Positions 12,032 to 24,900 of a DNA stretch of 64,000 nucleotides are shown here, piece by piece. Origin of the DNA: Amoeboaphelidium protococcarum. Its lineage: Eukaryota > Aphelidiomycota > Aphelidea. Position numbers and translations under genes: made by a program. The notes below the pieces were generated by a model. The model had not been told where the DNA came from. It was given only the letters and a program-made list of their open reading frames with translations, and made no database searches. Every line of letters starts with the position of its first letter. Within the stretch, counting starts at the first letter, position 1. The DNA lies in assembly GCA_023515745.1 (NCBI GenBank), contig JALECJ010000256.1:558001-622000 (forward strand), in the 5' to 3' direction.

Positions 12032-14454
12032 ATGCTTACAATAAATTATGATTCTTCTACTGCAGCATCCTAGATAAGAGGCGCGATTGATACATTCACT
12101 AAGGCTAATGATGTGCAGTAGTAACGTCTAAAGCTTCCACCGCATTTGCGCACCATTTTAAAGAGTTCCATTCCTCGACTTGATTGCTCCAATTCTGTGG
12201 CATTCATTGCAAGTAATTAGTGGTTTGGTTCTGCTCATGAAAGGCTTGCTGATATCATTTAATAGCAATGCTTCCACCAAGACGCGTAATCCAGGAAGAT
12301 GGTTGGCATAGTTCAAGCGTACGGATGTGGCAAGACTAAAACAGCTTTGAAATTGACTGAAAAGTTTATAGTTTTGCCTGTACGTGTACTCTTTACATCA
12401 TCTGGGATATGTAATGATTTTACGGGCGTATTGATTGCTGCTTAACGTAAATTGCGTTAATACAGTAGATGCCTAAAGATCCATCTCTTGACGAAGTGTC
12501 TGAATTTTCTCAATAGTGTCTCCATCTTGTTCATCTCTACATGTGGTCTTTGGTGCAGCTGTTTGAATTTTGTGTAGCTAATGAGTTGGTAGATCCTGAT
12601 AATGCTTAAAGCCGCTTCACCTTTGCTCTGCTTCTACTCACTGGTAATCGTGCATTAATTGACTGGTGTGTATGGTTCTTCACTGAACATTAAGAGGCTG
12701 TGCTTTCTAATTTTTATCAATTTCAGCATGAGGTTATGAACGTTAAATCTGGGCGGTAATTTGTGTTTATTTTTGATGAGGTGCATAATCTATTTGGAAA
12801 ATGTCATGGATACTATCTCTTTAATGGTGGTTTAGAGTCTGACAAAGATTTACTGCAGAAGTGGAAGAGTGCATAACGTGATGGGCAAATGAATGGCGAA
12901 TTTTGTACAGATTTATACTATCAGTTGCGAACGGTTATGGCGGAGTATTTATAAAGTCCTCTAACACCTTTTGCTTTCGTCACGTGTTCTACAAAGATGA
13001 GCACTTGGTAGATGTATGGAGTTTAAGAATAGTCGTTGCCTGTCTGTAGGGATATGATTGTCAAGTTTACGGATCTACATTAGTTTACAAAGGATGAAGT
13101 GTTGATAGCTATTAGTAGCATGTTTGATATCAGTGGCAGCATTTTAAGTTCGTTAGATCATCTGGAAGATTTACAGCGTCCTTATTTTGTGTGTGAGTTT
13201 CTAAATAACCTGTGTACTTCATTCCCTCGAATAGGGCCTGGGTAAGATTTAAAGTAATGGCTGAACGACAGTCTTGAACATACAAGGGTGACAATTAAAT
13301 AGCATTGCTTGAAGAAAGTCCGCCAACTTTGTATAAGGAATCGTGCTGGGGATGTGTGGACATTGCGAGAGTTGGTGTATCGCCTTTTTACTGCTTTGAT
13401 GGTTTGTGGCGGAACTTTAGTCTTGAGCGATGAGATGGAGCTATCGCGTGTTTCATCTGTAGGTGTCGCACAATTAGAGTTTGGAAATCGAGTTAGAATA
13501 GTTGATCATTTCTATGCAGAAGCCATCCGTCTCTCTGTTGGTTACGACGTTAATTAATGTGAAGCGGTGATGAAGTGTTTAACTTTGCTTCACGATCAGA
13601 GTGCTGATTTGGAGTCGTCCGATCATCAGTCCATGAAACTTTCAATGTAGCGTGCTCTGGCTTGGCTATTCTTGTCGGGGCAGATTTCATTCAACTTTAA
13701 TCCTTACTTTGATGATGATGCAGAAGAAGCGTTGACAATTAGAGCATTCGCGCGGTCTGCTGGTACTTCTGAGGAACTTCAACTCGGTAGTGGCGAGGCA
13801 TATGATGCTGAGGCTGTGATTAGAGTTCTTGAAAGTACTTTATAGCATATTCTTCTACCATGTACGCCAGCTGGACCAGATTTAGTCATGCGTGCTACTG
13901 TCAATGGAGTCGATAGCGTCATTCTAGTTCATTCCAAAGTGGACGATAATGTTTGCTCATAAGCTGAATTCATTAAAGTGCTAAATTAATTAGATCTTAG
14001 TAGAGCATACTCATATCTTGAACAAAATTAGACTGAATTGCAATAAGCGCTCATCAATAGTCCACTATACATGGTTGTGTTTAATGCTTTAGGCTTTTCG
14101 GGGGAAGTCTAGTATGCTGTTAAAGAACACAATTAAGCTGCAAAGGCTTACGGTAGGAACGATAGAGTTTTACTGCTGAATCTTGATGATTTAAGATGCC
14201 ACTTGTATGACTTTTATAGCGTCATTCGGCGGTAGGTTGTTGGCTGTGAAGTTGAGAAATGGTACGCTAACGAAGATTTTATATCGAACGAAGCATGGAA
14301 GACTATGAATAGAAGAGAGAAAATGAAGATGAAAATGGATCAACTTTTTTAACATTCCTCATATCGAGGCATGAAGGCAGGCAAGACTAAAGATTCTATC
14401 ATCTAACATATTGGAGACTATTGTAACGGTAAGAAGGCAAGGCCGTTTCTTTGA
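12032..14454 (+). CDS. Crinkler-like P-loop NTPase with nuclease-like C-terminal region (frame break near 12.45 kb)
   Basis: About 800 codons. The first part (from ATG 12032) has WFGSAHERLADII and a Walker A-like QAYGCGKTKTA, followed by a strand (LPVRVLFTS). The reading then shifts by one frame between about 12430 and 12478. A 38-nt GTATT...ACAG segment at that point could be a very short intron; otherwise it is a frameshift. The second part has a Walker B, FIFDEVHN, an arginine-rich helical segment, and a C-terminal region with DSVILVHSKVDD followed by a closing basic stretch ending at TGA 14452-14454. NTPase plus restriction-endonuclease-like region is the arrangement described for Crinkler/RHS-type proteins of oomycetes, chytrids and other eukaryotes. 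Substrate and role are unknown. It could be intact with a tiny intron, or a decaying copy. Confidence 0.55.
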
Positions 14455-14721
14455 ATGCGTGACTTTCTAGTTAAAATATATGCAATGTATTACTTTGAAG
14501 TTCTGATTCAGATGTCTGCTTTTTTAGATTTGTACTCTAGTAATATTTATGGAAGACATAGACACTTTGACCGGTGCTTAGTCTTCTACATTGAATGGCG
14601 TAATATTAAAATCCCGTAGAGACAAAGACAATTTATTCAACATTCATCACAAATTCTATATACTGAGACGCCTAAACAGTGCGCATAACAGCCAACATAC
14701 CGTCGGGTAACGTAAAGCTCA

Positions 14722-17700
14722 TCAAACTTGTTCATTTACTTCAAAAGGATGTCTGCTGCATTTGCTCTCATATACGACGACAGGCAACTCTGTCTATGTC
14801 TCCATCTCTTTACAAATCTTCCTAATCTAAATTTAAAACTACAGTGGATCAAACTAGAATTATTACTACGTGTCAAGAATGGTGTGCTCAATGTCCTATG
14901 CAGCATTCCTGGCCAGCATCATCTTCTTGCTAGTGTCGGCCTTCTTGCTGCTGGAATTCAGCTTCTTGAAAAGTGTGCTAGAATTATCCTTACTATGAAC
15001 TTCTGCTGGAGTATTAACAGAATCAACAATGTCATGCAACTTCTAAATCAACTTTTTGCAAGTCTGAGGCGGAACAAAAACTACCGTGGAGTAGATATTC
15101 AACGACATGATCTCAGACAGCAGACTACTGAACCCGATAAGATCTGAATACATCACCACTAGCACATGATATTATACTTGTTGATTCAAAGCCAAGGACA
15201 CGCGATTTAGATTAGAAGACACAAATTTGATCTGTGGATACTTTTGTTGGTAATACGGAATCTTCTTCGCAGTCTTGACAAAGCTCGATCTGTGCACAGA
15301 GTTTAATGCAAGATTCCCAGAAATCAATTACAATTTAGAATCATCAACACCAGTCAATTCACCAACGACAGCACCAACTTCACTGGAAACACGTTTGGCC
15401 ACCAAAACATTGGCAGCATCGCTAAAGTCACCATCAAGGAAACAGTACATTTGTGCATTACTCTGAACCGCCTAGTCTCCTCTAACAGCTTGATCATTAC
15501 TAATCAAATTCTTCTTTTAGTAACTTTATCTCTATCTAACTAAAGAAGGAGCATCAAAGTACGACTCCCATGGAAAAGCGGCACATGATTAAGCACACAC
15601 CAAAATGACGGGATGATTAACATCTACAGTAAATTGGTTAGTTCTTTAAGGCAAAAATTACTACAGTGCGGGAATAATTCTAGGAAACCATGTAGTTCGC
15701 AGATTATGCAGCAGTTTCAGTGTCTTCAACGATGCCTGATTATCACCAGAGTCATAGGTAGACATCAGAAAAGTCAAAATTTCAAATACATCACGCTTCT
15801 TTTGCGCATGAAACTCTTTCGCAGGGATAATAACATCTTAAATTGGGAGCAAAAATAATGACGGCAGAGTCTTTTGGTTCTTGGCATCGGTTTTGGTCAA
15901 AAGCTAAATCTCACTTACAGCAGAGCTATTATGGCCATTCAACTTCATAAAGAGTGGCTTACCAGACTTTTCAGTCCGTTGGCTAAAGCTATACTACGAT
16001 ATATCAACTATTCCATCGCGCACCTAATCTTGGAACGATGTAAACTTGGAGTTCTTATCCACTACTCTAATCTTTGATAACTCGGCAGAGTCAGCGTGTT
16101 ATAGACCGGCAATAGACTGGATGGTACTTACCTGAGATGCCAGGGAAGATTGAGTGGCAGTACTAATCGCAGAGGACTTGGAAGAAGTGGTGGAGAATTT
16201 TGATTTATCGGAAACTTTCTACTAATCTTGGGTTGGTGAGAACAACTTCAGCAAAACATCATTCAATGTTGCGGTGACTGGACATTCTACAGTGCACGAT
16301 ATATCAGCCGCCTTGCTCGCACATAGTTTAAATTAAATCAAGCCATTCTTAGCTCTATCCACCAAGTTGCTCTTATCAGCTTACTCATTGCCTGCCGGAC
16401 TGCTAGAACTAACATCCGCATTGTCGGACGCGATGCTTTTCACACTAAAAGCCTTGTACAATCCGATTTGAGGAGACATGAATGCAATATGACTTTCCAA
16501 ATGCAGTATGTAAAAGTACCTCTCTGCATTAGGCTTGCTATTGGAAGATTGATCCACTGCCAACTTCTTCCACTTTTACAAAACAGATTACTAAACATGA
16601 TCCACATACTCTTTCCAACTTTTCTTGTTCTTCATGAATGACTGACTAAGACTTCGAAGCCCTAGCTCATAGGCAAGCAGCCAGCACAAAGGAGTCTTCA
16701 TTTCACCATCTTTCATAGTCGCTGCAGCGAAGTCCAGGGCAAGTTCATCTTTATCCGACATCTGCTTCGATACAGCACCAACTGTAGCTTCGGAACTCAG
16801 ACTTTCAGACTCAACATTGTAATCAGAGTCTGAATCTTTAGTTAAAAATGAATCGTTCTTACCAATAGAAGCCGTCTTGGAAGTGGAATGACTGTGATTC
16901 TGCTTTAACGACTCGGATGCCAGACCTGATTTGACATGCTTCATCTACGCGCCACCACGAATCAGTTTAGAAGAGTGATCCTTAGACGTTGAACTGCTAC
17001 TAAGAGATTAATTCAAAGAACCAGGCCTTGATACAACAGAGTGATGATATTGATGAGCTAAAAATTACTACTCTAGCTGTAGATATGCGCAAACAACATA
17101 TTCATAATCTGCTCGTAATTTAGAGTCCTGAACGGCGAACAGATAACGACTCAGCTTCATGTAACAATTTAAAACGGATTGAGGTACACGTCCAGTGTAG
17201 TTGCTAACACAATAAAAAGAATCCACAAATCTCACAGCTTCTTTGTAGAATTCCAAACTCAATTTTGATTTTCCCATAACCAATAGCAACTCAACTACAT
17301 TGACATAATCAATAAGGCAATGCTTCATATTTCTCAACTGCAACGAATTGGCGAGACATTTCTGAGCATAATCTAACAGCTTCTCTAAAGGGAAATCAAA
17401 CTGAATCGTCTTTAAAACATCTTGCAGTTTCTAACCATCAATAACAACCGCTGCATAAGTATGATCCAAGAACAAACTTACAAACCACCTTCTTGCCATT
17501 ACAGTATTAGACACTGAGGATTCTCTTACCAAAATATCAAAAGCATTCCTGACGACTGTAAATGCTTTAGCGGAACCATCTGGAGAAATTTCTGATGGTG
17601 AGCGACGCGTCATAAAAGATGATTTTCGAGCTGACGAGAACATGGGCATATTTCCAATAGACATGCTTGATCGCACATTATCCTTGGCAAACGCTTGATT

Positions 17701-19971
17701 TAAATCTTCTCTATCACTCAAGATGGACACTTTGGAAATCAATCGCGCTTTCAGAACCAAATCAGAATCTTCCATGTATCTGTCATACAAAGCTGCAGCT
17801 TCACTATAGCGATGCAAATCAATCAGACATTTAATAATCTGAACACAAACTAGATGAGATTAAGTATTGGAAGTTTAGTAATTAAACAAATAGCGACCGA
17901 CAGCTTTACCAGCCTCAGAAGGCACAAAATCAGCCTAAAATAATAGCCCATTCAGAATGGCGTCCTCTCTAATCTATTTCTCGTTGCACAACAAATCAAT
18001 AGCGTCAAACGTCCATCCACATTTACGATAAACCTTGGCCAATTTCAGTGCCAAATCAAAACAGTCAACTGATGTGCTATGCTCAGCAATAAATGTGGAC
18101 AGATAAGCGGACGCTTCTGAAAAATCCCCAACTTACAAACAAACGTCAGCGATCATAATAGTAATCTTTCGTAACTGATCAATCCAGTGGGTTTAAAGAT
18201 TACCCAAACAGATATACTTATTAAAGCAGGTCTTCAACAATCTTATGGCCCAATACGCAAACCCAGACTCTATATACACATTAGCCAAAGTTTGAACCAG
18301 ATGGAAATACTCATTATGCTTCTCCTCCAAGGCACAGAGATCGATTGCGGCATAATAAAACTTGATTGCCTTTTCTATTTAGCAATTATCCAAGCAAATG
18401 GATGCCAAATTGGACAATTAAATAAAAGTGACAGGTCGCTTTCTCAGCCTCAAATTCTCAAGAGCAGCATCGAAAGCATAAATAGCAAATAGAGCCTTCT
18501 TGTTCAGCAACAGCAATTCTCCATACAGTCGGAGAGCATTGTAACCAAGAGTTGACAAGATTGGATTACTATGACGCGTCTTCAACTAATGCAGTAGACA
18601 AATGCATTCGAAAGCCAGAGACTCAGCAACCGCCAATGAATTATTTTCATGCATTTCATATAAAGCACAAACATAAGCAGCTTTAGCCTTTACATAGCTG
18701 AGTGAAGACTTACTATATAGCGCCTGTATCTCTTTAAATCTGTACTCAGAGTCTACAGCAATTCGCATCTGATCATGTATCATACTAAATGCATCACTCT
18801 AGTCATCTTCCAAATCTTCCAAATTCAAAGCTTCCGTACTAAGAGGATCAATACCAAAATTCAGACACTGAACATCACTAAGCACCGCCAACTTGAGACT
18901 CATTAAAGCTGTGCCATCAATATTATTCGACTACTCACGCAAAAGTAGTTCATACAGTTGACAGAGCTCATGCTCACACGGAAGAACATTCTTCATATGA
19001 TGCACAGATGACTCAATCTTCAGCAGTCTCATTTAAATATCAAAAGCTTTACTACCATTTATCATGGATTTGAAGCCATTATTGCTGAGGATTTACAACT
19101 AACTAAATACTTTCCACTTGGCATTGTATGATACTAATCTCAAAGCCTGCTCTTCAATCGCAGCGGTTCGTTAAATCTTCTGCTGCTCTAAACAGTCAAA
19201 GTACTTCTGGATAGTCTCCTCGCATTGCGCAAAATTATTAAGTCTATAATCCGTCATAAACTAATCAAATAATTTCTAAATCAAGCTATCACCGCTGTTT
19301 GTGATATCTGCAGTATTGGCTCTACTATCATCATTCACATTATCCAAAAGGCCAACGATAAAATTCTCCATATGAGACTCTGGTATGAACTTGCTCTAAT
19401 TTATAGTGAGACTGAATAACATTGTACTCTTTGGATACTTGACAGTCTTGATGGCATTAAGTGCAAATTTATCTTCAAATCTAAAATTCTAAACTGACAA
19501 TTCTTATCCAGCACCTTGCTGACTTGAAGTTGATGAAGCACTAGTTGGAGTGGCAAACAGCTCCGTATGTAGATTCTTGGTCAGCTTAGTCCTATCAACC
19601 TGCTCCCCTAGAAATTCTGAATCCCAGTCATCTTCAGCTTCTTCGGATTCTTTTGATTATTATTTCTATGACTATACAGGGGATTTCGCATCAGGTGAAT
19701 GACTTTTGGCATTCGTAGCTCCATTAGGAACACTGACAGCGGCACTCTTCTCAATGGACGGTCTCTAGCTACTATTTGTTAGGTTCATCTGCTTAGTAGA
19801 AGGTGTAGTGACTTCAACATCATCTTAAAATTCATCATCCCAATCTTCTACTTAAAAGTTGCCAGCATGAAGACCCACAAGCGCAGTAGAAGCTTCAGTA
19901 TCAGCCTTTACAATTTACGGCGCAACATCATTTCCACCAAAATCAGAATCCCAGTTTTCGCTATCATCCAT
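14722..19971 (-). CDS. Giant TPR-repeat protein with WDxxF motifs and separase/CHAT-like C-terminal region, 1749 aa
   Basis: One uninterrupted frame from ATG (19969-19971) to TGA (14722-14724). I do not recognise a named family. The acidic N-terminus carries three spaced motifs: WDSDF (W7), WDDEF (W44) and WDSEF (W116). Residues about 180-950 are helical and rich in TPR-like pairs (for example AIYAFDAALENLRL and AIKFYYAAIDLC). A Ser-rich low-complexity linker follows, to about 1100. The C-terminal 350 residues are strand/helix mixed and contain VILVCAQSCAAFPWES (residues 1455-1470) followed by a VRQR segment, which resembles the 'PWE' strand of separase/CHAT peptidase folds. The His and Cys catalytic positions are not evident. 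Possible roles are a cytoskeletal, ciliary or cell-cycle scaffold; this is inference. It diverges from the coiled-coil gene at 20300. Confidence 0.7.
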
Positions 19972-20299
19972 TCCTCAATTAAAGATATTAATCAATACAG
20001 TAGTAGTTCAGGTAAAAATGTATTATTATTATGGATAAGGCACTTGAGAGAATACAACAATAGACAATGTACAGTACCAAGGAAAAGAAGTTGATTGTTA
20101 CAACAAAATTCAAAATAATTGTTTCAGAGTGAAGGCCGTATGTGTGTGTGACGGTCATTGTTTGATCTCTCGTAATGATAGTTGTTGGTATCAACTCTTC
20201 TTTGCATGGCTTCTTCTTCTTTATTGCTACTGCTATAACTTCTTAGATCACTGTTTCTTGATTATATTTATCTTGTGAAGTCTAATATTGTAGTGTATT
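19972..20299. other. Divergent intergenic region
   Basis: 328 bp between the starts of the giant TPR gene (-) and the coiled-coil gene (+). AT-rich; presumably holds both promoters. No further structure recognised. Confidence 0.5.
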
Positions 20300-21367
20300 A
20301 TGTCAAAAAGCGAGAAGAGATCATCTGTATAGAGAAGAGGATCTTAAAGTCCTGATGTTAATCAGTCGGAATAGTAGAAGTAGATGCATCCATTGAGACC
20401 GAAATCGAGTCAAAGTCCTACGACCCCATTCTATTCTAACGAGCGATTATTCGATGAAATAACCGCATTAAAGAAATAAGTACATGAGTTGCAGGATAAG
20501 AATAAACTTCAGCTTACGCAGATAAGGCGAATGACAGAGGAGCAGAAGAAGAAGGATAGTGAATACGAGTAATTGCTAAAGATGCGCTTGGGACTGACTG
20601 TTTCACCGGGAGATCATCAGACCGCGGATTCCTTTAGAATTGAAGACAGCTACTTGGTCGGGCGTTTGAAAGACGCAATAAAGTAGAAAGACACTGAGAT
20701 TGCCACCCTGCGCACAGAAATTGACCAGCTTCGATAAAATAGTAAATAGAGCCAATTGAATAAGCTTGAAGTCTAACTTAGAGCTGTGCAATTGGAATTT
20801 GAGACTTTAAAACTTGAGTCCACTACCAAAGCGCGCGATGAAAGTTTGAATGAGAAAGCTAAGAAGAATAAAGTAGCGCCTACGAATACGTCGTAAGGGG
20901 CAAAGAATTAGAGTACTTCAAAGGATAAGCCATCTGCATAGATTAGTTAATAATCTCCGCAAAAGTAGACAAGTAAGTCATTGAGGCGAAGTGAACATGC
21001 ACCTAAAGAAAGTAGTAAGAGTGATAATGGTGATAAGTCATAATTTAATGACAGAAAGAAATCACATCAAAGTAAAGATTTTTACTAAGGGGTATCTTTG
21101 CATGAGCCTGGTGAAGTGACTTTGAAAGAGCGGGATAAAATTGAAAGTTAAAAGGAGCCTGGGCAGGTGAATTAAGAAGATGCATTCAAAGTGAACTATG
21201 CTCACATATCTGACGCGTCAATACAATCTGCGATCCAAGTTCCTCGATTGACTCCAGTGAAAAAGGTTGTTGAATCAAAGTCCAGTCAATAACCTGTTAA
21301 GTCTTCATAGAATTCCATCTAAAGTTAAAAGAGTAAAAAGTCGATTAGTTTTGAGATTCCAAATTGA
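20300..21367 (+). CDS. Coiled-coil protein, IQCE-like N-terminal pattern, 355 aa
   Basis: Frame from ATG 20300 to TGA 21365-21367. Residues 1-35 are disordered and Gln/Ser-rich. Residues about 38-85 and 105-175 form two coiled-coil stretches, with ALKKQVHELQDKNK, KKKDSEYEQLL and then DSYLVGRLKDAIKQKDTEI. This spacing (a coil ending in KKD-x3-EQLL, a short gap, then a 'LVxxLKxxIKxKDxEI' coil) is like the conserved coil of IQCE-type ciliary proteins, from memory and without an alignment. No IQ motif was seen. The rest is low-complexity, Ser/Lys/Gln-rich and probably disordered. If the IQCE likeness is right it points to a flagellated stage; otherwise it is simply an unknown coiled-coil protein. 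Confidence 0.6.
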
Positions 21368-21458
21368 TTATATGAGTAGAAGAATAAAAAATAGACTTGA
21401 AATTTAGCTTAGCGATTCTATTTTATTAAAGAGATTATTCTCAAGCATCAGTTGACCC

Positions 21459-21737
21459 ATGCGATCAAAAGTAAAAGACAAACTGACACTCTGCGTAAAA
21501 GCCAATTCAAAATCAGCTAAAGATCAATGTCAATTTAAAGTATGTTATTACACTGAATTTAAAACTACCTAGTAGAAAATTCAACAAGAAATGATCAAAT
21601 TAAAATCACAAGATCAAATTGAAACGCCACCAGCGCGTGTACTTAGTCTCAAAAAGGAAAAGATTTATGATCTGAATGCGCAAAAGGAGGAGATCAAGCA
21701 GCGAGAAGAAGGCCGAGAAGAGAAAGTGGAAGATTGA
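21459..21737 (+). CDS. Small Lys/Gln-rich ORF, 92 aa, unknown
   Basis: ATG 21459 to TGA 21735-21737. Highly charged and helical, with YYTEFKTTQQKIQQEMIKL and a closing Glu/Lys-rich helix. A perfect-looking donor GTATGT and an acceptor CTAG within it (about 21545-21577) would remove 11 codons in frame, so it may contain a small intron. The helix with QQKIQQEM superficially resembles tubulin-binding cofactor A, but the flanking residues do not convince me. It could also be a spliced 3' exon of the upstream coiled-coil gene. Whether it is translated is uncertain. Confidence 0.35.
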
Positions 21738-21946
21738 GCCCCTTACCGTCATAGTGACGCCTTCTTAGTCTACCCCATCCTTTTTAATCCTCTTGCTCTA
21801 TCTTCCCATTTGTCAAGTCTCGGCCAGTATCTGAGAATTAATTTTGGTATTTCTGCCGTGTACCTCTTCTGTGCGTAGATTGTAATAATCACAAGTAAAG
21901 ATTCCCTTTATCGTAATCCATCCATATTGAATTTGCAAATAAACAG

Positions 21947-24900
21947 ATGAGTCAAGGTGACATTAGTACGTCTATAAATTTTGGTAATCTTTTCCGTGGC
22001 ATATTCAAGATACCTGCTCCGGTGCCTCCAGAGTTGCCACAGCCTATTGGTGAAGGTGTATGCTTGCAGGGAGCCAATTTTGCCCCGGTGATCTTGTCTG
22101 CGAATAATTCGTGTCCGCAGCACTTCTACTGCCCGAACACGTCTCCTGATAATCCGATATCTAATCCGCAAATGTGTCCGCCTACGCTCAAGTGTCAGTC
22201 GCTGCGTCTGACATCCAATTTCTGTGAGCCACAAGGTCTTTATGAGCCGGTGCCGTGTCCAAAGGGATTCTATTGTCCGAATCCCAGGGAGAAAATCATA
22301 TGTCCAGAGAATCATTACTGTCCAACTGGTCGTGTTGTTCCTATTCCGTGCACGTAGCCTATGAGCATTTGTCCTGAGGGCTCTTTCAAGTAATCATACT
22401 ATGGTGGACTGTTGGTCGCTGCGGTAATGGATGTCTTTATCGTTATCCTGCTGATTGTACTAAAGTGTCGCGGTCTGAGAGACTAGAAGCGTCGCGCCAA
22501 GAAGATGAACCGCATGAAGGTTGGTCGTAACATTGGTACCATCAGTGAAGTGCACATGTCTGACGATAAGAGTAAGATCTTGTTCTTGACTAAGCCCTCT
22601 TCTGAAGAGTTGGATGATCAGGATGATTTTGATGGTAGTACCATTGCTGGGAAGAAGCGTGGATTTAAGGCTTATTACAGACGCAGATTGATCAGATTCA
22701 TCAACTGGGTGGGAATGTTCCTGCCTATTCATGTCAACATCAGGTCTCCTGAAGAGACCAAGAAGCGTCCAACTGCTGTTAACAATCATCAAGCTTCTGT
22801 TGGTGCGTATGCCGCTCGTCCTAGTCATAGTACGATTGATATCGCTGACAATAATCCATATGGTAGATCTTCTGTATGCAGTGCCGCTGCCACTTTCAGT
22901 CGTAATCGTGCACAGAACACGGTGGTGACCAAAGTGTCGAGCACTCATTTCAGTCATAATCTGCATGATCTGCTGCATGCTTTTAAACGCGCCCAGAATG
23001 GTCAAGACTTGAGTCTGCACTTTGAATTTGATCGTCTGTCTTTAACTCTGCCGTCTGGTAAGTGTATTTTGAATGGTGTCAATGGTCTGATTGTACCTAA
23101 CAGAGTGACTGTGATTATGGGCCCTTCCGGTGCTGGTAAGAGTACATTTATGAATGTGTTGACGGGCAAGTTGAATAGAACTGGAGGTAAATTGCTGATC
23201 AATGGTAAGGAGGTGGAGATGCACAAGTATAAGAAGATTATTGGGTACGTGCCTCAGGATGATGTTATGCTTGAAGAGTTGACTGTTCGTGAGAATATTG
23301 CCTACTCTGCCAAGACTCGTCTGCCCCGCTCCTGGTCCAGTGCTGAGGTGGAAAAGTTTGTTGATGAAGTTCTGGATGCTTTGGAGTTGTCTCACGTTGC
23401 CAACAACATGACGTCTGCCGTGAGTGGTGGTTAGAGAAAGCGTGTTAATATCGGTATGGAATTGGCCACTGCTCCAAGTGCAATCTTTTTGGATGAACCC
23501 ACTTCCGGTCTGGATAGTACCGCAGCTCTGAAGGTGGCCAATATTATGAAGAGAACTGCGTAGGATATTGGTATTACTGTCGTGGCTGTGGTGCATTAGC
23601 CTAGATATGAGATTTTTGAGTAGTTTGATGACGTGCTCATGATTGCGCAAGGTGGTAATACTGCGTACCTTGGTCCTAGAGAAGAAGTTTTGGACTATTT
23701 TGAGAGTCTTGGCTTTTACTTTAATCCAAAGAATAACCCAGCTGATGTTCTTATGGATATTCTTAGTGGTAAAGGTTAGCGTTTGAATCCATCTCTGCTG
23801 CCGTAGAATATTGACTCTCAGAATCTGAGTATGTACATGCAATAGCTTGTCGAAGATGGAAAGGCTGAATTTGTGGAGTACGATGTTAAAGAGTTGAGTC
23901 AAGCCTGGATGGTGCAGGAAGACTTCAACCGCAATGATTTGCCAGATTTAAGCTATTTGAATAGAAGAGGTCCAAGTGCGTAAATGGCTATGACATCCGC
24001 TACGCCTGTTAATTAGTTGAATGATATCGTTGTCGCGTCAAGTGAATTTGATTAGGAATCTACTACTAAAGTTGGTGGTGGGAATAAAGAAAATGAGGCA
24101 CTGAGTATTAATGATCAAGACCTTTCAGACAAGTTCCATGATAGCTTTGAATAGCCAGCGGATGTATTGAGCACTCCTGATGACTATGTTGAGTCTTTGA
24201 AAGATTTGAAAAAGAGAACCAGCAGAAATAGACTGAGCACATTTTATACTGACAAAGATGTCGAGAAGGATGGTAGTGAAAGAGGATTGGGTGATGCTGA
24301 TAGTGCGAGTTATCAATCTCTCTCTGAATCTCACGATAGATTGAGATAAGCTTGTAAAGAGCGTGGTGCTAATCCGATGGTATAGTTGGTCAATGCTCAT
24401 AACAGATCCATGCTTTAGTAATACAGACGAGTCAATGCATTCTTTATAGAGTTGGGCGTGGCCGTTGTCACTGGATCTTTGATGGGCCTGGCTGTGACAA
24501 GTTATAATGGTGGTCTGTACCAAGGATTGCTAATTGTGCCTTTTACTTTGCTCTCACCTGCGCCGATTGAAGTAGTCATTCCGATCTTGTGCCTGCTGGT
24601 CTCATGTGCAATCGGTCTGTCTGCTGCACCTGCTGCCGTCAAGGTATTTAGTGAAGAGCGCGATGTGTATTATCGTGAGGCATCCACGGGTCATAGTCCT
24701 TGGGCTTATTATGTTGGTAAGAATGTCGCGTCCACCTATCGATTCGTGATTACTTCATGGCATTTCTGCTCGCTCTACCACTTCTTTGCGACTCCTAATA
24801 TTAGCTTTTACCTGATGTTTTACATTCACCTGCTCATGTTCTTTTGCGTGTATGGAATGTCTTTCGCTCTGGGTATGATGGTGAGGCGAGAGAATGCTAG

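Noticed and set aside
12032-14454. Crinkler-like gene as part of the LINE
   Set aside because: It lies outside the right target-site duplication and has no retrotransposon domains.
21459-21737. Tubulin-binding cofactor A
   Set aside because: Only a QQKIQQEM-like helix matches; the rest of the family pattern is absent, so it is listed as unknown.
22460-24523. Long minus-strand frames opposite the ABC transporter
   Set aside because: Shadows of the coding strand; they use TAA/TAG freely but show no family signature and overlap a complete ABCG gene.
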